The notes under the pieces: model-generated
The model's database searches: none
What the model saw: the letters and a program-made list of their open reading frames with translations, nothing else
Told to the model about the DNA's origin: nothing
NCBI GenBank assembly: GCA_000231825.2
Contig: JH720318.1
Span: 266,539-330,538, forward strand
Length of the DNA stretch: 64,000 nucleotides
From: Tetrahymena elliotti 4EA
Lineage: Eukaryota; Ciliophora; Oligohymenophorea; Hymenostomatida; Tetrahymenidae
Direction of reading: 5' to 3'
Position numbers and translations under genes: made by a program
In this document: in pieces, positions 50,850 to 63,033 of the stretch
Layout: each line of letters starts with the position of its first letter
Position numbering within the stretch: position 1 is the first letter of the stretch

Positions 50850-51898
50850 CAATCTATAGATTATATTATTTTAAATAATGAAAAGGAATGTCATATAAAA
50901 TTTAATAATTTTGTATAGTGTTGAAATAGAAAGAAATCTCATTGAATAATCTATAGATTAAGGAAGAATTAAATACTTAAACATCGTATAATTAATTAAT
51001 GATACTTCTTTTCTTTTTAAGATACTTCATTTTTAATTGCCACCAAAATATTTATCTCTAATATTCATTATAGAGAATAAATAATCTCCTTAGTGTATTT
51101 TTGTCATTCTTTTCAAGGTAAATTCTAAAATTCCTTTCTTCCATTCCAAAAATACATGTCGAAAAAAGTATGAGACATTTTCAATTTAGCAACAAAATAG
51201 TATTTTTTTAATTCAGATTTATAAATTATAGTTTTATGTTAATATTTGTTCAAAATAAATTCAAAGGAAATTCAATCCCAAATTTCTCAAAAAATTTTGG
51301 AAATTTTTAATTATTTAAATAGGTATTTTGATTAATTTATTAAATTATTAAAGAGCAAAAACAAGTTAGATTTCCCAAACTAAATAAAATAATTGGCAAT
51401 TTGTAATTTTTCAATGTAAATTTTTACTACCTTCCCAAAAGGTTTAAATTTAGATTCAATGTAAAGCGATTTGATTCACGCTAGTTAGAAAAAATACCTT
51501 CTATAAACTCTAAAAAATTAATTTTCGAAATTGAAACCAAAATAAATAAAACAAATTTGATGCCATTAATTCATTACTTTAGAAAAAATAAAAACCTATT
51601 TTGATATGTTATTATAAAAATTTACATCATTTCTTTGTTATGAAACTTAAATAATATCATTTATTACATCGTTCGATTTTTAACCTAAATTTTTTTTAAC
51701 AATGTAATAGATAGTAATCACTGATTTTGTTTTTTTCAGTAATGATCTATAACTACAAGCAATTAATTAAATTAATATTCTTTACTTTGCAGAAACATTA
51801 TTTACTTAAAATTAAAAAGAGAAGATCCATAAATCAGTATTTGATATTTATTAGCTAATACATACAAAACATATTTTAGACGTACTCGCTCTCTAATA
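50850..51898. other. Divergent spacer before the CAMK-type kinase gene
   Basis: A+T-rich DNA holding both promoters. No gene or repeat seen. Confidence 0.5.
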
Positions 51899-54779
51899 AT
51901 GAATAAAGATATTATATCCAGTCCAAACTCTATGCAAAGTTAGCCAATGCATAGCAGTTTAACTGATAGCATTGAAACTAGGTCTTCCAAAAGCATATCA
52001 GATTCTAGTAATAAGAACTCTAGTTTTGACTACTCTGGGTGCTAAATGCACTGCTAGTTATATATGAAAGGATTAATGACTAAAAAGAAAGTGAACATGT
52101 ATTTCCATAATAATTAAATTATTCTCTCCAATGTAAAATTTTGATTATTTTTCATTCTTTTGAATAACTTTACTCATCAAAATCGTCTTTTAAATATGTT
52201 TTCAGTAGTCTTTTCTCATTAATTTTTTAAAAATATAAAGGAAGCCTATGCAAAAAAGCCTAAAAGGATAATTTAGTTAGGTTTTTATGACATAGTAAAG
52301 TGGGTAGTTTAAAAATCTGAAACATAGCTCACCTATACAGGCATGGTTTTATAAATTAGAAGAGAAAAGGAAGATAAAACTTTTGAAAAGATTTAGGATT
52401 TTGAATTCGTTGGTGATTCAATTATTCTTTAATAGGTTAAGGATTATCTCCGCAAATATATATTTTAAAACAGAATACAAGATGAGTATATTATATAAGC
52501 TTAGATAGGAAAGGGAAATTATGCTAGAGTAATTTTTATCTTTAAAGAATTAGCGTTACAACAGCTCATAATAATTTTTTATTTATAGGTTTTTTCAGCA
52601 AGACATCGTGAAACCGGATGTAAAATTGCTCTAAAATGCTTTGAAAAGGAAAAGTTAAGAAAAACAGAAAATGGATATGTAATTAAAATTATTTCAAGCT
52701 TATTTATTTGCTCTATTGTCATTGCAACACATTTTTCTCAAAAAAAATAGATAAATGAATATCTATTGCTAGCCAGCTTGTTATTAATTATATATAATAC
52801 GTTTATCTTGTTGGCGAATGCAAAATCAAAATTTTTGTCAGCCTAATAATAAAAGAGGAGTTAGTTGATTAATATCTTCAACTAACTTATATTATAAATT
52901 AAAAATTTTTTATCTAAACCCACCAGAAGTTAATTCAAATCTTCTTCTTATTTAAGATAATTTTTTTTAAAAACAAGCAAGCAAACAAAATAGTTTATTG
53001 AAAACTTTCACCAAGTCTTTCATTTAAATTTCTTAATTTGGGTTTTCCAAAATATATTTTTACAATTTATTTGATTGGAATTAATTTAATAAAATTTTTA
53101 TAAAATAGAAATCATTAGAAAAAGAAATAAGAATTATGTAATTTATTGGTAGTCATCCTAATTTGTTAGAGTTTATTGGCTCATACGAAGGTGAAAATAC
53201 TTACTATGTAGCTATGGGCTTGATTGAAGGTAACTCTCTATATAGTGAAATTAAGAAGAGAAAAGAAGAAAAGTTTCCTTTAGAAAAAATAAAAAGCTTC
53301 ATTAAGCAAATAATTAGTGGAGTTTAACACTTTCAAAAATCTGGAGTTATGCATAGAGATCTTAAACCTGAAAATATTATGTTTAAAAGAAAAGATAACT
53401 TAGATGAGTTAGTTATTGTTGACTTTGGTCTAGCTGAATTTGAAAATGAACCTAAATATCTTTTTAGCAAATGTGGTACTCCAGGTTATGTAGCACCTGA
53501 AGTAGCCAATTACAAAGAAGAATTACAAAATCGCTACACAACCAAATGTGACATGTTCAGTGTTGGTGTTATTTTACATACATTGTAAGCAAATTTATCT
53601 TATTTAGTTATTCATCGGATTAAAATAAAACAAACTTAAACATTATTTTTTTGTTAATTAAATAAAGGCTTTATCACTCATCAGTGTTTTATGGAAAGAA
53701 ATTTAATGAAGTCTTACTAAAAAACAAAGAATGTAAAATTGATTTCAATGCTAAATTGTATGAAAACACTTCAGAAAGAACTATGAATTTCATGAAAGGC
53801 CTACTTGAGAAGGATCCTAACAAACGTTTATCAGCTTAATAAGCCTTAAACCATGAATTCTTTTATGATATTGATGAAGATGAAACCCAATAAATTCGTA
53901 AAAAAGCTGGCTCTTGGACAATAACTGTACCTAAGTTAGAATAAGATGAAATAGTTGTCAATGTTTAACAAACTGAATAAACGAGCCCTGGCTTAAATAT
54001 GAGTGCCAAATAAATTTAAAATTAAAGAAAAAGAGCTTGTACATCATAAGTATAATAACAATTAAAAAACCACCTTTTAAATATACCAAGTGCAGGCTCT
54101 TAATCTATTTAAAATAATGAAGCTGCTATTAATTCTTTTAATAATGCTTAGAGCCAAGAATAAATTAGCACATCTTTCCACCATAATATTTATAATATGT
54201 TTTAATGCAATATGACAAATAGCATCGCTAAAAGCAGTGGTCAATAAACTGATGGGAAATCTAATATGATAGAATCTGCTAAGTTATCAATAGAAATAGG
54301 CTCAAGTCCTTATATGTAACCTCATATGAATCCAGATATGGTTAACAGTACAGACTAGAAAAAACGTAATAAATCAATTTACATCTTTTATGATAAAATT
54401 TAATTTATCTTACTTAAATCAAATAGAAATTTAGTTGAATAAAGTCTAAGAAGAGGAAGAGGACACTGAATCTCCAAATGTTAGATAAAAGATGAAATTA
54501 TTCCCAAGAGATTTTAAAATCGGAATATTAAATCATCTAGAAAAATAATAGAGTGAAAATAAACATGAAGTGGAAAAATAATTGGATGACATTTTGAAAA
54601 TGTCTAAATTAAACAGTCTCTAAAATAAAAATTAATAAGTTAATGATATTAAAGTATCTGAGCAAAACGAAAGTTAAGAAATAGATGATAGTTTTGATTT
54701 AGATCAAAATGATAAGCAAAAAATAGAAAAGTTAAGTCTAGATTCTCCTAATAATCAACAATAATAAGAAATTAAATGA
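51899..54779 (+). CDS. CAMK-type Ser/Thr protein kinase with N-terminal PH-like region
   Basis: A 712-residue kinase from six exons (51899-52132, 52241-52528, 52589-52678, 53109-53584, 53668-54365, 54427-54779); the third intron is 430 nt. A Ser-rich head (1-60) leads into a PH-like fold (about 60-165) starting LYMKGLMTKKKVNMYFHNNQ. The kinase domain follows: [66 protein letters not shown] and DPNKRLSAQQALNHEFF. The HRD, DFG and APE residues are intact. The insertion after PENIM and the RLSAQQAL end are typical of the CaMK group. The C-terminal 280 residues are Gln/Asn/Ser-rich, with an acidic patch (EEEED) near 600. No clear calmodulin-binding helix was found. Membrane or lipid targeting by the PH-like part is inference. 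Confidence 0.9.
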
Positions 54780-55529
54780 AAAACTTTTTTTTTTCAATCT
54801 AAAAAAGACAAATAAAACTTTTTGATTTCTAGATACTAAAAAACAACTAAAAAAAAACTTTATTTACTTCATTCAAATTAAACAAAATAATATGATAGTC
54901 AATACCTTTCTCTAATGTACATTACAAAATAAATCTAGCTAAATAGAAAATTAACTACCTACCTCACTTAATCAGTAGATAACTAACTAACTAAATGACT
55001 GGCTAAGTACTTTATATTTTAAACAAATCACCAAAAATAATCAAATATTATAAAACTAATTTATTAAAACTATATATTTATACTTATATTTATTTCTAAG
55101 TCAATTATTCTTTAAAAAATTCAATTATTATTTTTCTCAATATTTTAAAAGTTAAGACAAAATATCACAATTATCATTCTTATTTTACATAATATTTTAC
55201 CTAAAAGCAAATTAAATTAAATCTAAAAAAATAAAAAATCTAAATATGTTTCAAAAAATAAGTTTTTTAATTCTTTTAAGAATTTATTGTTCTTAAAATT
55301 AGTCAATAGTTGATAAATCAATAAATAATTAGGGATAGTTAATATAATTAGAAATACAAAGTGCTTTTTTAATTGTATGAGCAAACACCTAATATTTTGC
55401 TAAAGAGTGTACAAATATAGGAGTTTTAGTAATTATTTTAAGCTTTACTTTAAACTTTATTGCTAACAAAAGTAGCTGAAATTATATTTTTTATTTTAAT
55501 TTAACATGAAATATTTATTTGTGTTTATC
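54780..55529. other. Spacer between convergent genes
   Basis: A+T-rich with a few short ACTA/ACTT-like runs near 54950-55000. No gene seen. Confidence 0.5.
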
Positions 55530-57753
55530 TCAATAATAATTATCCCTCATATCTATACGACTTGATCTGATTAAATTATCTAATAAGGTTATCTTAGCTT
55601 TTAGCTCTGCTACTTCTTAGGCATATGTTCTTGTCATTCTTATAATCTTATAGTATGAGAAATAAAACTGAATAAAAATAACATTTTAAAATGAATTAAA
55701 AATACCTCTTCTTAGAGTATATTAGCTTAATTCTACTTAGATTCGATTTCTAAAAGTAGCAATTCTCTATCTCTTTAAGTCTAATCATCCTTGTAGAAAA
55801 GCTAGTTCTAACGTTGTAGGATATCTTCTTTCATATTAAGCTTATCTAATCTTTAATAAGAATAAAATAATTAAATTAAAATATTAAAGAAAAGGAAGGT
55901 TTACTCTAAAGTATTTTTCTCAATTTGTTAGAGTAATGCTTCACATCTTTCCCTGTATTTTTTAATCTCTAAAGGATTTTCTCTTATATATTCATCTTTT
56001 TTGAGTTTTTCAAAATGTTAGAATTGTATTTAACCACCTTCTGATAAATTATAAATTGCATCAATTTATTTCTCTTTCTCTTGTAAGATTTCTCTTTCAT
56101 GCTTTAAATATTTAACTTTTAATTCTAATTCTTTCGAAGTCATTTTGTCATTTTCCTTCATTTTATCCTTTAAAAACACAAAAAAGTATTAAAATCTAAT
56201 AAAATCATAATATGATTTTTACTTAAATTATTTCCCTTAAGTTATTTATTATACTCTCTTAAGATTTTATTGTTTATACTAAATCTTATACTAATGGGAG
56301 TTAATCTTTAGCCCTTTATATATGAAAGTCTTACTATTCTATTGCAAGTTTTGCTGTTTCTATATCAGTTTTAACATCTATTTTTTATATAAATATTTTT
56401 AACTCACAAAAATTCTTAAAGGTATTAAATGAAGTTACTTTTTGCAACCTTTAGTTATTACTCAATTGAGAAATAGTTCTCAGTTAATTCTTTGTAAACA
56501 CTTTACTCAAATTATAATTTATTCATCAGGAGTGCTATTTATTTATCATAGAAATAAACTATTTTATATGATTTTTATTTAGAAAATACCTAATTTTTAT
56601 CTTAGGACATCTAAACCTTAATCTGTGTTTTTAAGGACATCAACATGAATATGAATTTCATTAACATCATTCTTCTTTTTAATTGTATCTCTTAGCGTAT
56701 TATTGTCTTTCTATTAAATAAATCGAATAAATATTATATCAAGTTTTTTAAGTGGCTTACTTCTAATTTATCTCTCTCTTCCCTCAACTTTCCAAGATCA
56801 TAAGACACACTTTTATGTGCATTTCTCATATAATTAACTTTTTGCTAAACTTTTTCAGCTTCTTCTTATTTCATAGCTAGAATTTTTTCTATTTTAGCAC
56901 AATTCTTTAATGGAATTATGAATGAGTTAAGTTGGAACAAAAGTTAGAATAAACTACTTTACTTCTTTTATTTTTTCTAAATTGGTTTCAAATGGATCAT
57001 AATAAAGCTATTCAACAAGATGAATATCATCTTCAATTTTATCTTCAAAAGTAGTTGACTTGTATTTGATTGACATTTGTATTCTTCCAACTTCTTCATC
57101 TTTTCCATCAACAGCTAGAATCTATTATTAAAATTAATTAAAATCTGTATAATAGCAAATTCATACAAGATTTTCATACTTTAATTTCTTGTTCTAAATT
57201 TTTTTATTCTCTTAAAACTGAAAGCATTCTTGTTGTAAATGTGAAGGCATTAGAACCTAAAACTTTAGAATTAGCCTTTCATGAAAAAATTATTTTAAAA
57301 CTGTTATTTATTCTATATAAAATACAATCAATGTCTCATTATCACCAGGATCTGATGATAGTCTAGTTAAAAAAACTCCTAATTTTAGTGTTAATCTACT
57401 ACCTAAATTCAAGAATTTAATTATGTTTAGTATTAATCTAACAATTAAAAAGTCATATTACCAAATGAAAGGTCCTTAAAGGTAAGTATATTTTTTTGAA
57501 ACGTTGGTGTCTACGTTCTTAATTAAATTTCTGTTCTGGCTTTTTAAACTTTCTTGTTTTGCTCTGGGAATGTTAATTCATCTAATTGTGCAACTATGAA
57601 ATAATTTCCTACAGTTTAAAAGGATATTTAGAGGTGATTTATCTTAAATGAGTGAATTAAGCAATAATTATATGGGAAGAATTTTAATGAATTTTTATTA
57701 TTTTTACCCATAACTTTAAAATTACAGCTGTTTACAAGGACTTTTAAATCCAT
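55530..57753 (-). CDS. C2-domain and coiled-coil protein
   Basis: A 528-residue protein from twelve exons (first 57708-57753, last 55530-55667), all joins in phase. The N-terminal 165 residues look like a C2 domain: MDLKVLVNSCNFKVMGNYF, then FIVAQLDE, ARTEIQLRTQTPTFQKNILT, SRLTLKLGVFL and VDGKDEEVGRIQMSIKY. No ring of calcium-binding aspartates is evident, so it is probably a protein- or lipid-binding C2 without calcium dependence. The remainder is almost continuous charged coiled coil (KIEKILAMKQEEAEKV, KLREERDKLEKDNN, ELELKVKYLKHEREILQEKE and so on). This layout recurs in centriole and basal-body proteins, a plausible but unproven setting in a ciliate. It diverges from the RlaP-like gene with only 379 bases between starts. 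Confidence 0.75.
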
Positions 57754-58132
57754 TTTAATGAAAACTTTAAAAAGAATATATTTAATAAAATTTAGAGAAA
57801 CTTAGTGATATTAAATCAATTACAATTAAGTTAATAATATTTTCAATCAATATTCAATTTAAAATCATTCTTATTTTAAAATAAATAAAATTAATTCTAA
57901 AATAAACATCAAGATATTAAGCAAATCAATTTTAATTTCAAATTATAAATTAATTTTAAAAGTGGCTATCTATTATTATAAACTAGGTTATTATGTTTTA
58001 AAAAATTATTAATGAAGAGTAGAGGCTTTTGTTTGATATTATGCATCAAAAATATCAAAATTTTTAATATTTTTCTGCTAAGTAAATTTTAATTATAAAA
58101 AAAAGTTAAAGATTTCTTAAAAAATTTTAATA
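57754..58132. other. Short divergent spacer, probable bidirectional promoter
   Basis: 379 A+T-rich bases between the starts of the C2/coiled-coil and RlaP-like genes; no recognisable element. Confidence 0.45.
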
Positions 58133-58999
58133 ATGTCAGAGGATATTTTAAGTGTTCAAGAGTTGTAAGATTAACAGCAAAAATTTGACTAGGATCTCCA
58201 GAAAGCAGTTCTTTAGCTACTTTAAGCTTTTGAAATAGAAAAGAAGCTTAAAGTAGTATTTGCTGCTGAAACTGGAAGTAGAGGTCAAGGTTTTCATACA
58301 TCATAATCTGATTGTGATATTAAAGGTTTTTATACCTATACTTAGGAGTAATACTTAGGAATTACTGAGTTACAAGAATCATATTTAAGTGAAAAGTTTG
58401 AAATTGATGTTCAAGGAAAATAAATTGAAGTAGACTTTTCCTTTATCGAATTTAGATATTATATTGAATAAAGATTGAGTTAGGGATATGAAAAGTTAAA
58501 CACTGTTTTCACAAGTAAAGTATAATATATCAATCTTTTTGAGAAGAAAGAATTTGATTAATTTGTATATCACACCCTATCAACACCTAAAAAGGCCTTT
58601 TATTCTGATTTAGAAACATTTATCTCAAGAAGAATAAATTAAAAAGATGTTGAATGTAGAAAAATCTTAAATACTCTCCATTGCTTAGTTAGCTTAATAC
58701 ATTTTATAAATAGTGATAAATTGTACTAATACTCATATGATTTATGGGAAGAAATTGAGATCAGTCCATACTTAAATTAAGATTTAAAGGTTTAAATAAA
58801 AGAATTTGCTAAATTATGTCTTGAAAAAAAATTATTTTCCAGAAAATCAACAATAAAGAGAAATAGCTTACCAACTTGGTTCATGGATTTACTTGATTAA
58901 TACAATATCTAAAAACAAAATGATTTGATTGTTTATGAAAATGAAGAATTTAAATCAATTGCCTAAAAGCTGCATTTATATGCTATGAATTTACCATGA
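58133..58999 (+). CDS. RlaP-like nucleotidyltransferase (DNA polymerase beta superfamily)
   Basis: An intronless 288-residue protein. It matches the RlaP/YcgL-type family (RNA repair pathway DNA polymerase beta family), best known from bacteria and T4-like phages, where it is linked to RNA repair. The signature is clear: VVFAAETGSRGQGFHTSQSD (GS at 48-49, D60), CDIKGFYTYTQEQYLGI (D62) and QIEVDFSFIEFRYYIEQRL (D101). All three metal-binding aspartates are thus present. SQGYEKLNTVF with SKVQY fits the family's helix that follows the catalytic core. Length is normal. No RNA ligase is encoded nearby. Use of TAA/TAG for Gln shows it is at home in the ciliate nucleus and not a bacterial contaminant. 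The substrate is unknown. Confidence 0.85.
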
Positions 59000-59919
59000 A
59001 AAATATTACACAAAATTTATTTATATTAATTTTAATTAATTTAGCTGAATTACTAATTATTTATTAATTTAACTTTATAAACTTCATTTCATAATATGTA
59101 GTTTTACTTTTTAAAGCAATTTTCTGTAAGTATTCTGATATGATTTATCAATTTTTTCACTTTAAATTTTATAAGACAAATTGATTGTATACCAAAATTT
59201 AAAATGTAAGTTTCTCTAAACTTAAATATCAAAGAAAAACAAACTTAATACCATATATATCTACATTTATTGGAAATTAAAAGTAAAATAAATACCTCCT
59301 GTAGTTTTGAGAGATTTCAATGACTCTACAGAGGTAAAACATACTTTATTAACTAACAATTAAAACCATTACATATTTTAATCCTAGCACTAAAACTTGA
59401 TAAATGAAAGTAATTAATTTTTAAATGAAGGTAATTTCAAATATTATTTAAAAAGAATTGAGATAAAATTAGCAATTTTTCCTTAATAATAAAAATATTC
59501 TAAGACACATGCATACTTTCTTTCTAAATTCAATTTTATACTGAGCTGTCTATTTTTTATTTTTGTATTTTAAAAATGAAAATAAGAATATTAAAAAAAT
59601 GATAATATAAATGGTTTATTCTTATTATAAGACTTTTTTATTGATCTATTTAATCTTATCAAAACATGTTTGAAAATCTAATTTTTAAAAAAGAAATTTA
59701 TTTTTAATTTAAATTTTTTTACAAGTATTTTCATTTAGAGAATTCTTTTTTATTTTGATAAAAATGAAAAAATAAATGTAAGTTATATAAGTATACTTTT
59801 AACGTATGTATGTAACAAATATTTTAAACCCATTTGACAAAAAAATCTAATTTTTATTCAACTCATTAAAAAATTAGTGTTCCCCTTACTCTTGATTTAT
59901 ATAAAGTAAAAACAATAAG
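59000..59919. other. Spacer between convergent genes
   Basis: A+T-rich, between two stop codons. No gene or structured element seen. Confidence 0.5.
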
Positions 59920-62900
59920 TCATATTTTATTTGATAATTTCATATTTTTTCCTTACATCATTGGTAAATCTGCTTTTCTGTTGTAAGGAATTTTAAATTG
60001 ATATAAAGATGTCTCCATATAAATTGGCTATTTAACATTTTATGTATATTTTAAAATTATTTATTTTATGTTTTCTATATTTTTTGTATTTTTCATTTCA
60101 TCCAAAAAGCTATTTAACTTGTTGTAATCATTTATTTTTAATAAATCTTCTTCTACAAGATACTTTTACCAAAGGTATCTGCTTTAGCTTACTAACTTTC
60201 TATATTTTTGAGTAAATTAGGCTTGAATAGGTTTCAAATATATTTTGCTGTTATTTAGCTTTTCATCTGATTATCTTTCTTTTGAGTCACTATTTATATT
60301 TGATGTTCCTGGATGGGGGAGAATCTCTCCTAAACCCACAGTCTAAGATCTAACTTTTTATCCTTAACTCCTTCTTTCAGTTAATACAGTATTTTGATTT
60401 GTTTTTCCTTCAGGCATAAGTGATTTAATATCAATTTATAAATCATGGTGTTCATTTTGTTTGCTTTTGTTAGTTTAAGTGCCACTAAAGGTCAAATTTG
60501 GTTTGTACAAATAATTAAGATTAATTATATCTCCTAAACTAATTTTCTTTTTCGTTTTAGTAGAATTAAATAAACTTTTATTAAATAGATTATAAGGCTA
60601 TTTTTAGTCTATACTTGTATTTCTAAAAATATAATCTTATTCTGAATGAATTCTTGAAGTTCTTGTTTATTGAGTATAAGAATATTCCAATTCTGAGTTA
60701 GTGGTATACAATTTACTTTCTGTCAGTTGTTTTTTGTCCACCTCTTAATTAAGAACTAACTCATTATTTTATTTTGGTGTTTCAATGTTGTTCAAATTTG
60801 TATAAAGGTTAGATTAATTTTAAATACTACTATTTGATGAAAGTTTTGATTAATTCAATTAGCTCTCACTTACTTTTCTGGAATTTGAATAATTTTAAAT
60901 AGATTTTTTGTTGTTTTAATTATTCTATTATGCTTAAATATTCTAAGTATAGTAACCACTCATTCTATAAGGTGTTATTGGAGTATTTTTGTCATAGATG
61001 CCTTCACTTTACCTTGATGGTGATATTTGATGAGCTTTTGAAAGTGCTATCTAATGCAAATCCAATACATGAGGTGTTTAAATATTGTTTTACTCATTCT
61101 TTATATTCTATTTTTCAGCCAATGCAGAAAATTCTCTCTAAGATTAATTTTTAATAGGTGGAGTTTAGCTTGAATAAACAATATTTCGAGAATTATTCAA
61201 GCTAGATTATTTACTACTGTTTGTATTTTATTAGTTTTAGTTAAATTATGTGCTTTGAATTTATGAAAGAAGTATTTTTTATTCATTTTTCTTCTTATGC
61301 TAGCTGTGTAAAAATCTTTGTTTCCCTTCATAAAAAGAGAAATTTTCATCATATAAATTAGCAATGCTTTCTTTCTTTAAATTGCTTTCATACTCTCCTT
61401 ATTAATAAAGCTCTTCTTATAATTACAGCTTCTGATTTGTATTTAATTTTCCTTAGTTACACATATAAAAGTCTTCTATGATTTACTTGTTTTTAACTTC
61501 AATTTACTAATTCTATTTAAAATTATTAATTCTTTCAACATCGCTTGCTTACTATTCTTATGTCTACTAAACCATAGATTTGTTTATTATCCCAAATGGT
61601 AAGTTTTTAATGAATTTCTTTTATTGTTCTTTTTTATAGCGAAGCAGCTTTTAAAAATATTTAAAGGCATTAGAATTTGATTTTTCTGCTTACCTGTAGG
61701 CTGCCTTTAAAGAAGAAGAATCCTCGTCTATCTCATCTTTTTATCTTTCAAGTATTTTATTCATTTATTTCAGTTTTTTTTAAATGATTTTATTTTCTAT
61801 TTCATTTAAACAGATTTATCCATTTGAAATTTAATATCTTTTATTATCAGGTGATTAACTATAGCTATTATCAAGCTTCTTAGAGCTTTCTTCAATGAAA
61901 TGTTTACTAGGTTAAAACAAGTCTAGATTATCAATACTTCCTTTTTCATCTTCATCCATTTAATTCTCTTCTATTTTTTATGATTCTGTAGGTAATTTTT
62001 GCTATTTACTAAATTTAAATTTCTTTTTCCCTCCTTTAATGTATGTTGCATAAGAATCATTATAATCAGATTATTATTGTTAATTTATCATGCTTTACAT
62101 AGATTCTACAAATTGATTTTTGGAAGCAGATTGTATTATTTCTTTATTGAAATTATCTAATGCATCTTTGAACATTATAGAATACTCTTCAGTTCTTTAA
62201 TCTTGTGCAAAAATACGTCCTAATTTTATAACCAAACTCTAGCAAATATCATTGAGTCTTTGAAAATTCCATTCACACCACATTTTAAAGTTAGTTTTGA
62301 GATTTTTTTTAATATATCTACTATAAACATATTTCACTTAGTTGAATTCTTTAAAAAATATCTGAGGGAGATAAGATATTTAGTTGAGAGATTTTACTTA
62401 GCAAAATCTAAAATCTTGCCCTTTTGTTATTTGTAAAAAAATAGCATTTATAAAGAAGCAAAATATTTCTATATCATAAAACTAACACCAATTACAGCTT
62501 ATATCAAATAAGAATTTTTAAAATACTTCTATACTTATTGAATATTCACTGTAATAAAATGATTTATGTTCTTTTAGATTCTCTAAAAGCTTAGCAAAAT
62601 TCGTTATAGAAAAGGAAGCTCCCATTTAGAGCTCATTGATGCTATCATAATGATATTTTAAATCAAATGGTTTCACTCCATTTTAGTCAATTTAATGCTA
62701 TTGAACATTTAACAAAGTTAGCTCTCTATTCCAATCATTTAATGCTGACACAATAGCTTTTTCAATTTAAAATGTCTCAATGAGAGCCTTCTAAATCCTA
62801 AGATTGAGTTCTATAAATTAAAAAAACTTAATCTAAATATCATTAGATTATTTTTGATAAATAGCTGTCAAGAACTTTTTAGTTGTTTCTTAAAATAGTG

Positions 62901-63033
62901 GATGATAAAAGAGCATTAATGTATTTGCATTAATTTCTTCATTTACATCATGCTCTTCACCAGGAGAATTCCGTATTTTAGTTTTATCATTTAGATCTTC
63001 ATTTTGAACTTTATAGAGACTGCTATGTCTCAT
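59920..63033 (-). CDS. Intronless 1,037-residue protein, function unknown
   Basis: One uninterrupted frame of 1,038 codons with many TAA/TAG glutamines and no TGA until the end, which is strong evidence of coding. The N-terminal 330 residues look folded and mostly helical, with aromatic-rich stretches (FYYSEYSISIEVFQKFLFDI, YDIEIFCFFINAIFLQIT) and a WCEWNFQRLNDICQSLVIKL segment. A possible coiled coil follows near 440-520 (NEIENKIIQKKLKQMNKILE). The rest is Gln/Asn/Ser-rich and probably disordered, with a short basic segment, LFNSTKTKKKISLGDI, near 825. No membrane span or catalytic motif is recognised. It stands out for having no intron although many neighbours are intron-rich. Plus-strand small frames inside it are shadows. 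Confidence 0.68.
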
